DNA of 64,000 bases from Bacillota bacterium (lineage in GTDB: Bacteria > Bacillota > Clostridia > Lachnospirales > Lachnospiraceae). A program made the position numbers and the translations under genes. The notes under the pieces are model-generated. The model was not told the origin of the DNA. It saw nothing but the letters and a program-made list of their open reading frames with translations, and made no database searches. Positions 1 through 8,107 of the stretch are shown in pieces. The stretch covers positions 1 through 64,000 of the forward strand of contig JAEZLH010000017.1 in assembly GCA_023435895.1 (NCBI GenBank), given 5' to 3'. The first letter of the stretch is position 1. Every line of letters starts with the position of its first letter.

Positions 1-116
1 AAGAAGTACCGCTTTATAGCGGACCAGTAAAAGTGCTTGCGATACTGCCCTTTGGGGCAAGCAGTAACATAGCCCTTATGAGGGCTAATAACAAACCACC
101 AGTTGAACTGGTGGTT
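1..116 (+). mobile_element. Right end of an IS200/IS605-like element (chain of hairpins)
   Basis: Four perfect or near-perfect hairpins follow one another: CCGCT/AGCGG (9-22), GCTTGC/GCAAGC (35-62), AGCCCT/AGGGCT (71-86) and an 11-bp-arm palindrome AACCACCAGTT/AACTGGTGGTT (94-116). Chains of foldable ends with a terminal ACCAGTT...AACTGGT hairpin are typical of IS200/IS605 elements, which are recognised as single-stranded hairpins. The first 30 bases read KKYRFIADQ-stop, which could be the last residues of a Y1 transposase entering from the left of the window. The family assignment is inference from hairpin style; the transposase body lies outside the window. Confidence 0.45.
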
Positions 117-246
117 GATGACTTAGATTATTACAGTAGTCTGTAATTGTCAAGGGAAAACTCCATATAGTTGGATATAAAGATATAAAGATATAAAGAT
201 CTAGTTCAGTTCGTAGACATTCATTCTTAGATAATGAGGTTGTTGG

Positions 247-345
247 ATTGAAATAGACTTTACAAAAGTGTTCATTGATTAACTGCATAAAGCAAGAGAA
301 TGAATGTGCCTATGGAATTTATTAGATGTTCTTTTATCTTATATA
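247..345. repeat. Diverged partial copy of the MITE-like palindromic repeat
   Basis: The segment around 283-341 (GCATAAAGCAAGAGAATGAA and following bases) matches the reverse complement of part of the long repeat copy at 31543-31846, including its AGATGTTCTTTTATCT core. The outer part is strongly diverged and the terminal inverted repeat is barely recognisable. Confidence 0.5.
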
Positions 346-630
346 TTACATTGGAAGTAAAAATCTTTTGGTTTCGTGTAAATGATCATTGTTAAAGTAA
401 AAAAGGTTGTATGATTCCGACTTCACTCTTTTGTTTAATAGAAATTATGGTTGAGCGTTCGAGCGGAGGAAGCGAACGAGGTGATTTTTCACTTGCTTCT
501 AATTTTATGAACCCTAGTAACGAACCATATAATAAAAGTAATTTTAGATCATATTTTATCAAGTCTCTGATTTTATCTCTTAGTTTCTTAAAGTATTTTA
601 TTAACTGTCTAAATATTTTCCTCATCCTAA

Positions 631-790
631 TCCCTCAACTCATAAAAACAATCCTCAGCTTCATCTTAAACCCTCCAACTCATAAAAACAATCCTCAGCT
701 TCATCTAAATTCCTCCAACTCATAAAAACAATCCTGAGCTTCATCTAAATCCCTCAAACTCATCAAAACAATCTTCAGCTTCTTCTTAAA
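631..790. repeat. Tandem array, 4 x 40 bp
   Basis: Four head-to-tail 40-bp units at 631-670, 671-710, 711-750 and 751-790. Each contains CAACTCATAAAAACAATCCT followed by CAGCTTCATCT with a few substitutions, mostly in the last unit. There are no unique spacers, so it is not a CRISPR array. The array sits in an untranslated stretch between the IS-like end and the GntR promoter. Confidence 0.9.
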
Positions 791-854
791 TCTTATGAAA
801 GCGTTATAAAAAAGAATTAAAATGGGGAAGACAACTAAAAATGGTAAAATTATC

Positions 855-889
855 TTGACAGAAAAGTGTATTATAGCTATAATACACTT
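855..889 (+). promoter_or_regulatory. Sigma-A promoter embedded in a perfect 26-bp palindromic operator
   Basis: TTGACA at 855-860, a 17-nt spacer and TATAAT at 878-883 form a full-consensus promoter. A perfect inverted repeat AAGTGTATTATAG/CTATAATACACTT occupies 864-889 and covers the spacer and the -10 box. Its AGTGTA...TACACT half-sites recall those described for Bacillus YtrA. The GntR protein 20 bp downstream is the obvious candidate to bind here and repress its own operon. Confidence 0.9.
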
Positions 890-906
890 AATGAAGAGGT
901 GATGGA

Positions 907-1278
907 ATGATATCGTTCAAGGAAATTGTAATAAATAATGAAAAACCGGTTTATATACAACTGGTGGAATACATCAAGAAGCAAATCTTCTTAGATAAAA
1001 TTCAGGACGGGGAGGAATTTCCGTCACGAAGGGAACTTGGAGGGTTACTTGGTATTAATCCGAATACAGTGCAAAAAGCCTATAAAGAGTTAGAAAATCA
1101 AGGATTGCTGAATACGTCTGCCAACGTAAAAAGCACCGTAGCGGTGAATGAAGAAATCAAAGAAAGAATTAGAGATGAACTAAAAAAGGAAGCGACCCTA
1201 AAGCATATTGAATATCTGAAGAGTATCAATTTATCATTTAAGGAAGCTATTGAGCTATTAACTGAATTATGGGATTAA
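907..1278 (+). CDS. GntR family regulator, YtrA subfamily
   Basis: A 123-residue DNA-binding repressor. Residues 10-75 form the GntR winged helix (PVYIQLVEYIKKQI, then FPSRRELGGLLGINPNTVQK and a wing). The remainder is only a short helical tail, as in the YtrA subfamily, rather than a large ligand-binding domain. It has a GAGGTG ribosome site at 895-900. It is the first gene of an operon encoding an ABC transporter, the classical arrangement for YtrA-like regulators that respond to cell-envelope stress. The palindrome in its promoter suggests autoregulation. Start and family are secure; the inducing signal is unknown. Confidence 0.92.
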   Translation: MISFKEIVINNEKPVYIQLVEYIKKQIFLDKIQDGEEFPSRRELGGLLGINPNTVQKAYKELENQGLLNTSANVKSTVAVNEEIKERIRDELKKEATLKHIEYLKSINLSFKEAIELLTELWD

Positions 1279-1298
1279 TACACTATGGGGGTAGAAGC

Positions 1299-2042
1299 AT
1301 GAACAGCTATAAATTAATGAATCATATTATGTTAAGGATGATGAAGATAACGGCACCAATATTTTGCGCACTATTTGTAATTGAAACAATTTTATTTTAT
1401 AACACCTCCACTAATTTGGATTTTTATTACTATCGATTTGAACAGGCACTTGCAAAAAGTGGATTGGGAGTGATGTTTTGGATTGCCTTTTTTGGTATTC
1501 TGGGAGTTATGACTTTTATATTACTTAGCTATTACTGGGGAGGAAAGAGTATTTATACCATATTATCCCTTCCGGTCAAGCCCTCCGGGATGGTCTTGTC
1601 TTTTCTTGTTCCCTGTATAATTAATATATTCATTTTATTTGCGCTGCAATTAACAGTGATAATCTTGTTTGGTTTATGGCTTCCCGCATTTTTCGGAGAG
1701 TGGATGACCGTGTGTGATTATATGCACAATTATATTCTATTGGGTGTGATACGTTATACACCGACTTCGTTTTTATTCCCGTTGTCAGGAATACAGCTAA
1801 TCAAACTATTATTACTGACGATTACACCACCAATAGTGCTTTTGTATAGTTTCTTCTCCATTATGGCTAGAAGGTATTATTTCTTTGTTATTGTTGGATT
1901 ATGGCTGTTGTTTATGCAAGATGCGATTTCGGAAAGTGTCGGGTTTGCACATATGGTTGTAAAGCTTATCCTGTGTATACTGCTAACCGGATTCTTGTTG
2001 TGGAGTACTATTCGCAGTGTGAAGGAAAGGAAAATAGGATGA
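1299..2042 (+). CDS. Multi-pass membrane protein, probable ABC permease subunit
   Basis: A 247-residue protein with about six hydrophobic segments (roughly 17-36, 62-85, 105-135, 150-190, 195-215, 222-240). It is very likely the membrane subunit served by the ATPase at 4743. I chose the ATG at 1299 because GGGGGTAG lies just upstream; an in-frame ATG at 1269 overlaps the regulator. Its stop overlaps the next start (ATGA). Position in a GntR-first operon and topology suggest the YtrC/YtrD type of ABC-2-like permease. I do not recognise a specific Pfam family. Confidence 0.8.
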   Translation: MNSYKLMNHIMLRMMKITAPIFCALFVIETILFYNTSTNLDFYYYRFEQALAKSGLGVMFWIAFFGILGVMTFILLSYYWGGKSIYTILSLPVKPSGMVLSFLVPCIINIFILFALQLTVIILFGLWLPAFFGEWMTVCDYMHNYILLGVIRYTPTSFLFPLSGIQLIKLLLLTITPPIVLLYSFFSIMARRYYFFVIVGLWLLFMQDAISESVGFAHMVVKLILCILLTGFLLWSTIRSVKERKIG

Positions 2043-3349
2043 AAATAATAAAGAAAGCCCTTGTCATTCTATGCTTCATACCCGCCCTTGTACTATTCGT
2101 GATTTCAAATAACTATCTTTATAACCAGACTTTAAAGGATTACTTTGAGATAAAAGATATTTCGGGTAATAGAGAATTTATGAAGGATATTACGTTGAAG
2201 GGTATGATGACAGATGGTACTTACAAATCGATCTTTTCATTAAATCAAACGTATTCCAACAATAATTTTAGTAAATTATCCTATCAAGATATTTATGAAT
2301 ACTCATACGATAGGTTTCATTGCTATTATAACTTTAAGGCTCCTAAGGAAAGGAATCAGGAAGAGGGCACAGAACAGAAACCCTATACCAAGGCAGATAT
2401 CATTTGTGTGGTTAAAGATCAATATGATTTTGGCTATCCTCATTATATTGAAACGGACATCACCTATGTGTCAGATTTGTCTACAATGAATAAAGAAGAT
2501 CAACAGGATTTCAAGTCTCGCCTCGGCGCACTCATCGGTATAACAAATATGCCTGAATACGGGAAATCAATTGTTCGAAGGGATGACGTTCATCATAGAG
2601 CATATGCATTTACATACACCGACCCCAAATGTGTAGGATTTGGAGGAGCATATGATATAACAGAATTATTAGAAAAAAACAAAGAGAAACCTCCAAAATC
2701 CCAAAAACCGACCCGTTTGGAGAATCTCGCTCCAATTGATTTGGAAGGGGGAAGGATAAAGATATTTGGTATGGAGGTGGTAAATAACAGGTTGTTATTT
2801 CTCATAGCTGAGGATAATAATATCCTGTTACGACCCTTTGACTTAAATCTCCATAAGTTTCTTCCTGATATCAGTCTAGAATGTGAAAATATAGAGATGG
2901 ACTATTCGATGTATAGCTATTTCGGTGAATCGGATGAAAAATACATCTCAATCCTTCTGCCTTTAACAGAAAAGAGAGGGGATGGGGAAGTAAAAATTAT
3001 TAAGAATGTTGTTTATGATGGCGAAAAGAATATGCTGGTAATGAATGATAGTATTGTAGATAAAAAAGGGGATTTTAAATATGATTCCGATTCGGGTGTA
3101 GAGGTTATCATGAAATATAAGAACAATCAATTATATGTGGTCACCAGCTTTGATGTTTTCCGAGAAGAAGAGGTGGATGACCACACTAGGGATAATTTGA
3201 ATTTAATTGTTTTCAGTGGCAATGGAGTAAGTTATCAAGGAGAAGTGCTATCCGGTGTGGAAGAGGATGCAGCCTTCGGTGTGAATCCCTATTATAAACC
3301 CGATCGGTGGTTATCTTACCGAAGTTATTATAACTTGTCGCTAGAATAA
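2039..3349 (+). CDS. Membrane-anchored exported protein, paralogue 1 of the ABC operon
   Basis: A 436-residue protein: one N-terminal membrane segment (about 8-27) followed by a large hydrophilic domain that should lie outside the cell. Starting at 2039 gives an ATGA overlap with the permease gene, so the two are probably translationally coupled; a longer frame from 1901 runs through the permease and is unlikely. It is clearly related to the next gene: both have a DISG-[ND]-R motif after the membrane segment, a GGAYDIT motif, an (E/A)-[NK]-x-R-[IL] beta-rich middle, and a C-terminal Y-x-LSLE ending. Function is unknown. As exported partners of an ABC transporter they could be sensors or substrate-capturing subunits (inference). 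Confidence 0.8.
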   Translation: MKIIKKALVILCFIPALVLFVISNNYLYNQTLKDYFEIKDISGNREFMKDITLKGMMTDGTYKSIFSLNQTYSNNNFSKLSYQDIYEYSYDRFHCYYNFKAPKERNQEEGTEQKPYTKADIICVVKDQYDFGYPHYIETDITYVSDLSTMNKEDQQDFKSRLGALIGITNMPEYGKSIVRRDDVHHRAYAFTYTDPKCVGFGGAYDITELLEKNKEKPPKSQKPTRLENLAPIDLEGGRIKIFGMEVVNNRLLFLIAEDNNILLRPFDLNLHKFLPDISLECENIEMDYSMYSYFGESDEKYISILLPLTEKRGDGEVKIIKNVVYDGEKNMLVMNDSIVDKKGDFKYDSDSGVEVIMKYKNNQLYVVTSFDVFREEEVDDHTRDNLNLIVFSGNGVSYQGEVLSGVEEDAAFGVNPYYKPDRWLSYRSYYNLSLE

Positions 3350-3371
3350 CTTGGTGGAAAAGAGGTGTGGT

Positions 3372-4721
3372 ATGGGAAGGATAAAAAATAAATTGGTTAC
3401 GATTTGTGTTATCGTTCCGACGATTCTATTCATGATTTGCTATGGATTATTGTGGTATCAAGCGGAGCATATGAGGTTTTATATTAGGGATATTTCAGGG
3501 GACAGGTCGGATCTTAAGGATATTATGGTAAAGGGACTTGTTAGAGATGATTTGTATAAAACAGATTTTCTAATCAAGGATGATAAGGTTCGTTATGATA
3601 TAAAAGACTCAAAAATGGATGACCAATTTCAATATTATCTAGAGGACCAGGGTTATTATAGCTGTCTGGAAGAATTTGAACCATCGGAGGATGCTCACAT
3701 TATGGGAGGAAAGCCCTTTGTTTCCGGAGATTCCGTGTTAGAAGGGCAACAGGTGAAAAATATTAAGGTAGACAAAGCAGATATCATATATAATATCACA
3801 CAACAGGATGGCCCGCTATCCGCGTTGGTTCACACAGAGATGAAGCTTAACTCAGATAACTATGGTATTGGAGTCACATATAACAAAGAAAGCGGCAAAG
3901 CAGTGATATCAGGAAGACAGCTTGAGGGAGTTGACATTGGAGATGAAATAAATAACCAGGATGCAATCATTCGCACCAACAAAGGAACTGGCAGAATCTA
4001 TGCATATACGCTAACCGGAAGTGACGTAAGCGGAACAGGAGGTGCGTATGATATTACGGATTGTCGGAGTGAAACGTGGTATCCACTACGATCACCTGAA
4101 AAATTGAAATTGATTGCGCCAATTCCCTTGGAGAACGGAAAAGTTCATATAGTTGGTATGGAAACAACAGGGAATATGCTGTTATTTATTATTGTTAAAG
4201 AAGAAGACATAATATTAAAGCCATTTGACCTTAGTCAGAATCAGTTTTTGGAAGAAATTCCATTACAATATGATAGTCAGAATTATAGTATTTTTGGTTA
4301 TGACTATCGCGGTGATACCAATGGGGAGTATATCTCCTTAATGTTTCCATTAAGTCAAAAGAAAGAGCAAGAAAACTATATTATGAAGTCCGTTGTATAT
4401 AATGCAAAGAGTAACCGGATAGAGATGCAATCGGATCAGAAGGGATTGGAAGGTAATACAAGAGCGGAGACTATGAAGTACAAGAATCATAAGCTCTATG
4501 TAGTACAAAGAAGAAACACCTTTCAAAATGTAAAATATGATAATGACGGTTTCGGCAGTGAAAGTCAACTTATCGTAACTGTATTAGATGAAAGCGGCAT
4601 TAAGTATCAAGGGGAAATATATACGGGTGAAAGCGAAGATGTACTGTTTCAAGGTAGTCCGGATTATCATGATTTAAAAGGGTTGGAATGGAGAAATCTT
4701 TATAGGCTGTCTTTGGAATAG
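3372..4721 (+). CDS. Membrane-anchored exported protein, paralogue 2 of the ABC operon
   Basis: A 449-residue paralogue of the preceding protein: N-terminal anchor (about 8-29), then IRDISGDR, a central GGAYDIT motif, and a YRLSLE C-terminus. The start at 3372 (AGAGGTG upstream) is preferred; TTG and GTG codons at 3351 and 3354 are alternatives. The gap to the previous gene is about 20 bp. The pair looks like an old tandem duplication, since the overall architecture is kept but the sequences have diverged widely. No known domain was recognised. Co-transcription with the permease and ATPase implies a role in the same envelope transporter. Confidence 0.8.
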   Translation: MGRIKNKLVTICVIVPTILFMICYGLLWYQAEHMRFYIRDISGDRSDLKDIMVKGLVRDDLYKTDFLIKDDKVRYDIKDSKMDDQFQYYLEDQGYYSCLEEFEPSEDAHIMGGKPFVSGDSVLEGQQVKNIKVDKADIIYNITQQDGPLSALVHTEMKLNSDNYGIGVTYNKESGKAVISGRQLEGVDIGDEINNQDAIIRTNKGTGRIYAYTLTGSDVSGTGGAYDITDCRSETWYPLRSPEKLKLIAPIPLENGKVHIVGMETTGNMLLFIIVKEEDIILKPFDLSQNQFLEEIPLQYDSQNYSIFGYDYRGDTNGEYISLMFPLSQKKEQENYIMKSVVYNAKSNRIEMQSDQKGLEGNTRAETMKYKNHKLYVVQRRNTFQNVKYDNDGFGSESQLIVTVLDESGIKYQGEIYTGESEDVLFQGSPDYHDLKGLEWRNLYRLSLE

Positions 4722-4742
4722 GGCAAAGGAGGGAATGGGTTT

Positions 4743-5456
4743 ATGATAGAAATTATTAAGCTGAAAAAACAATATGAAGAGAAAGTGGCATTGGCCCAAG
4801 TGAATTTAAAGATAGAAGACAGTCAGGTAATTGGAATACTCGGAGAAAATGGAGCTGGGAAGACTACCTTGTTAAAGTGTCTGGCAGGTTTGACGGATTA
4901 TGAAGGGGAAATCCGCTACGAGGATGTGACTACCATCAAAGAACGCAGTGCAAAGATTGCCTATATGACCGAAGAGGGCTCCTACTTTCCTTTTATGACA
5001 GCACTGGAGAATGCGCTGTTTTTAGAAGATTTCTATGAATGCTTTGATTTGGAGCGGTTTAAAAAGCTCTGCGAATTTCTTGATTTGCCTATGAAACAGA
5101 AAGCCAGAACCCTCTCCAAGGGACAGAAAGCAAAACTTGAAATAGCCCTGGGTTTTTCAAAAGGTGCAAAATACCTTTTGCTAGACGAGCCCTTCCTTGG
5201 AAATGATATCTTTACCAGGCGTAACTTTTTGAAAATGATGTGCGACAGCCTCATTCAGAATGAGACTATTGTGATAGCCACACATTTAATTGATGAAATT
5301 GAGAATTTTATCGATCGTGCGGTGCTGATACGAAAAGGGGATATAATTGAAGATGTTATGGTAGAAGAACTTCATGAGCGAGGAGAAAATTTGGAAGTGT
5401 TGATGAAAAAGGCGTTTGAGTATGATGAGGAACGGTATAGGAAGATATTTGCGTAG
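4743..5456 (+). CDS. ABC transporter ATP-binding protein (YtrB-like)
   Basis: A 237-residue nucleotide-binding subunit: Walker A GENGAGKTT near residue 35, a degenerate signature LSKGQKAKLEIA near 120, Walker B LLLDEPF followed by LGND near 142, and the switch histidine in ATHLIDE near 180. The Q-loop region reads AYMTEEGS rather than the usual Q-containing loop. It has a strong AAAGGAGGG ribosome site 7 nt before the ATG. As the only ATPase of the GntR operon it should energise the membrane protein at 1299. Confidence 0.93.
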   Translation: MIEIIKLKKQYEEKVALAQVNLKIEDSQVIGILGENGAGKTTLLKCLAGLTDYEGEIRYEDVTTIKERSAKIAYMTEEGSYFPFMTALENALFLEDFYECFDLERFKKLCEFLDLPMKQKARTLSKGQKAKLEIALGFSKGAKYLLLDEPFLGNDIFTRRNFLKMMCDSLIQNETIVIATHLIDEIENFIDRAVLIRKGDIIEDVMVEELHERGENLEVLMKKAFEYDEERYRKIFA

Positions 5457-5463
5457 AGGGGGA

Positions 5464-6000
5464 GTGGAGAAGATAAAGCGTATAAGCGGGGTTGTTTTGA
5501 TATTGATACTAGCAGGGATGCTTTTAAGTTGTAAGGATTCTACGCAGGATAATACCATTAAGAATACTACCCCAACGTTATTCATGAATACACAAAATCA
5601 AACAGAGGAAGAGTTTTATGGTAGCTGGGTGATAAAGCGTGTCGTTGCGTTTGCGAGAATTTATGGACTAAGTGATGATGATATAAAGGGTATGATTGGA
5701 AAGAGGATTCAGTATTTTGCTAATTTTATTAGGTTTGATAATGAGGTGTACAATAAGCCCAATTATATAAAAAGTGTTGTGTCAGAGAATGATTTCTTTG
5801 AAGATAACGGTTATACATATTTAAAAGAGATTGGTATAGAAGGTGATCATGTTAACAGGATTAACGTGTCCAGTGATGATCCGAACTTTGACCAGCGTAG
5901 CTATTATTTTATAATTACAGATGAGTTTTATATTAAGGATCAGGATACAGTAATAGCGAATTTGGGAGGGGTGTTTTTTGAACTTAAGAGAGAGAAGTAG
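5464..6000 (+). CDS. Putative lipoprotein, lipocalin-like
   Basis: A 178-residue exported lipoprotein: short basic N-terminus, hydrophobic stretch and lipobox GMLLSC, then a linker and a globular domain beginning YGSWVIKRVV. An FYGSW-type motif with a GK-(R)-I-Q-Y strand is typical of small lipocalin-like Gram-positive lipoproteins. The start is uncertain: GTG at 5464 gives an ordinary signal peptide, while TTG/ATG codons at 5416-5425 would overlap the ATPase gene by about 40 bp. It is probably the last gene of the GntR operon or read through from it. Confidence 0.7.
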   Translation: MEKIKRISGVVLILILAGMLLSCKDSTQDNTIKNTTPTLFMNTQNQTEEEFYGSWVIKRVVAFARIYGLSDDDIKGMIGKRIQYFANFIRFDNEVYNKPNYIKSVVSENDFFEDNGYTYLKEIGIEGDHVNRINVSSDDPNFDQRSYYFIITDEFYIKDQDTVIANLGGVFFELKREK

Positions 6001-6033
6001 AGGGAACCATAAGTTCAGAGGAAGTGAGGGAGT

Positions 6034-6222
6034 ATGAACGATATTGTAAAATTAGTGGTTGCAATTATTTTATCTCTAGGCGCATTATTAATTGAAGTTA
6101 TACTGGATCGAATTGCTGATTTATCTTGGTATATTGTAATAATTAAAATAGTTGTTGCTTTTGTGCTCATTGTTGCTTTAGGTCAAGTAATTAAAATTAT
6201 TTTAGAGTCTGCACTATATTAA
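6034..6222 (+). CDS. Small membrane protein (62 aa)
   Basis: Two hydrophobic segments (about 5-22 and 31-58) separated by a short acidic/basic loop DRIADLSW. A purine-rich ribosome site GAGGAAGTGAGGGAG precedes the ATG. It lies 33 bp after the lipoprotein gene on the same strand. No family recognised; coding is supported only by the ribosome site, composition and position. Confidence 0.55.
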   Translation: MNDIVKLVVAIILSLGALLIEVILDRIADLSWYIVIIKIVVAFVLIVALGQVIKIILESALY

Positions 6223-6506
6223 ATGATTTTTATGTGGATATTATTGCTCTCAATAAATTTGCGCTAAATCAGGTTATTTTGACGCAAGAGTTATTAAAAG
6301 TAAATCCATCATAGTAAACCACATACCTTTCATAGGCGGTATTGGATTTTATTATATGCAACGAGGGATGTGCAGTTTGCTTATATATGTACTCATTAGG
6401 ATTGGGAGGTGGATTTCATAGGTCAGTACAAGGTTAAGATGAATTTTAGTAAAACATTAATTTGTAGAAGATGAGGGTCTTATAATCTAAGTATAGGAGG
6501 ACAGCA

Positions 6507-6728
6507 ATGGGTATTGTGATTTTTTTTGTAATAATTGTTATTTTTCCAATAATCTATATCTCATATAATTCATCGAAGAAGTATTTTATATGCCAGAAAT
6601 GTGGTAGAGAATTCCGCGGAGGGTTTAAAACATATATTGGTAATGCGCATACCATCAACAAAATACAGGTTACATGCCCAAATTGTGGTTATACTGATTT
6701 TATGCCACTTTATAAAGTAAATAAATAA
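6507..6728 (+). CDS. Small membrane-anchored zinc-ribbon protein
   Basis: A 73-residue protein: N-terminal membrane segment (about 2-20), then a zinc ribbon with CQKC and CPNC knuckles about 29 residues apart and the usual aromatic residues (FxC, YTDF). AGGAGG lies 9 nt before the ATG. The single ribbon on a membrane stalk suggests a small structural or regulatory protein. The function is not known. Confidence 0.7.
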   Translation: MGIVIFFVIIVIFPIIYISYNSSKKYFICQKCGREFRGGFKTYIGNAHTINKIQVTCPNCGYTDFMPLYKVNK

Positions 6729-6935
6729 AATCTATAACAATTTGAAAATGCGGTGTTGCTTGTTTAAATAGCCATTCATTAACAGGTGCCTTACCAATCG
6801 AGGATTAGTAAGAAAACCCTTCGTAACGGATAGGTAAAAAGCTTTAGGTTCCGGCTAAATCCATTTGCGTTAAAGAAGTTTTAGTGGCTCTTCAGTAAGA
6901 ATGTAAAATGATGATATATTCTAGGAGGAATGGTA

Positions 6936-7459
6936 ATGGTTTCAAAGAAACATATTATTGTAGGATTTATTTTTCTGGTATTTCTTTTAGGATACTTCTA
7001 CCCAAAAAAACCATCACTTAATTTATATAATGTAATTAAAAATGAGAATATTGAAGATCTTAGATTGACAATTTATTACGCAGGACCAAATTTTTTTAAT
7101 TTGGTTGCTTGGAAGGTTGATGATTTGATTAACGCAGACCAAACTAGGAAGATTGTAATTAATGGCAGTGAATTGAAAAATCATATTGATTTATTCAAGC
7201 AAATCAGCGATGAAGACTTGATACCAGTTTGGAAGAAATCACCCTATATGGATGCTAAAGTGTACTATGTTCTTGAAAGTAAGAAAAGTGGAAAGTTACT
7301 TGATGTTGCTATGTGGGGCGTCGTCGGTGACTCAGGCACCATATTTGTCAATGGGTATGAAGTAAAAGAAAACGAATTTTTTATAATGTAATAATACCGT
7401 TTTTACCCAAAGATTTAGATGGATATTGGGAACCATTTAAACAGAAACAACAGGGATAG
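6936..7459 (+). pseudogene. Membrane-anchored protein, copy 1, frameshifted near the 3' end
   Basis: The open frame runs from ATG 6936 (AGGAGG 7 nt upstream) to a stop at 7389-7391, and encodes an anchor (about 5-20) plus a globular part with VINGSELKNHIDLF and IFVNGYEVKENE. Beyond the stop, the next frame continues the same protein (IIPFLPKDLDGYWEPFKQ) to a stop at 7457-7459. Copy 2 at 11336 has one more base at this spot, so copy 1 has lost one base in its run of six T residues. The family may be DUF5301-like, a tentative recollection. A truncated but functional protein, or slippage at the T run, cannot be excluded. Confidence 0.75.
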
Positions 7460-7485
7460 GAAATCATGTTGATGGGAGAAGTACT

Positions 7486-7719
7486 ATGTTAAAGGCAGTT
7501 TGGTGGATATTACTTAATGGTTTTATAGCAAATGATATTTATAAAAAAAATCAGAGTAAAGCCTTAAGAACAGTAATAATTATTTTGTTTATACTTTTAA
7601 TTGGGTGTAGTGTAATATTGCTTATCAATGAAATTGTGATACTGGAAATTATTGAAACGATAATAACAGCTTTTTATATATGTTGCTACATAAGACATAA
7701 GAGGAAAAAGGTAATTTAA
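7486..7719 (+). CDS. Small membrane protein (77 aa)
   Basis: Three short hydrophobic stretches (about 4-14, 27-45, 47-67) with a basic C-terminus RHKRKKVI, typical of a small integral membrane protein. GGGAGAAG precedes the ATG. It follows the broken gene by 26 bp on the same strand. No homologous family recognised. Confidence 0.5.
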   Translation: MLKAVWWILLNGFIANDIYKKNQSKALRTVIIILFILLIGCSVILLINEIVILEIIETIITAFYICCYIRHKRKKVI

Positions 7720-7803
7720 ATAAAGTTGTTAGTTTATTATAGTGGTAAGTTTTAAAGAACTGAACTGGAAAAAATCGTATCAAAAATCACAGGAGGGTAA
7801 CCT

Positions 7804-8103
7804 TTGAAACGAAATTTTATTTGGATGAGTTTTGGAAGCAATATATTGATATTTGTCTACCTGTTATTATCATTAAATACATTATATATGGATCTTGATA
7901 GTGTTTTTGCTTTTAATGAGAATGCTCGAGCAATAAGTGGTGTAAGTGTTAATATATCATATATTACACTAAATACAGCTAATGATAAAATCTTGATTGA
8001 TAATACACCTTTACAAATTGTTTTAATAGCGCTTATTGTTAATGCGGTAGAATTGATTGGTAATTGGGCTTACTTGGAGATAAAAGAACGAAAAGGTAAG
8101 TAG
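7804..8103 (+). CDS. Small membrane protein (99 aa)
   Basis: Starts at TTG 7804, placed by a perfect ACAGGAGGG ribosome site 6-7 nt upstream. Two hydrophobic segments (about 10-28 and 66-90) flank an outside loop of about 35 residues. It ends 4 bp before the convergent anti-sigma gene. No family recognised. Confidence 0.55.
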   Translation: MKRNFIWMSFGSNILIFVYLLLSLNTLYMDLDSVFAFNENARAISGVSVNISYITLNTANDKILIDNTPLQIVLIALIVNAVELIGNWAYLEIKERKGK

Positions 8104-8107
8104 ATAC

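Noticed and set aside
411..725. 104-codon plus-strand ORF and the overlapping 77-codon minus-strand ORF (392-625)
   Set aside because: No ribosome site; the plus frame runs into the tandem array, and composition is not protein-like.
631..790. Possible CRISPR array from four regular repeats
   Set aside because: The 40-bp units are directly adjacent with no unique spacers, and there are no cas genes in the window.
1901..2038. 46-residue N-terminal extension of the first exported paralogue
   Set aside because: It would be read through the permease gene in another frame; ATG 2039 gives a normal membrane anchor and an ATGA overlap.
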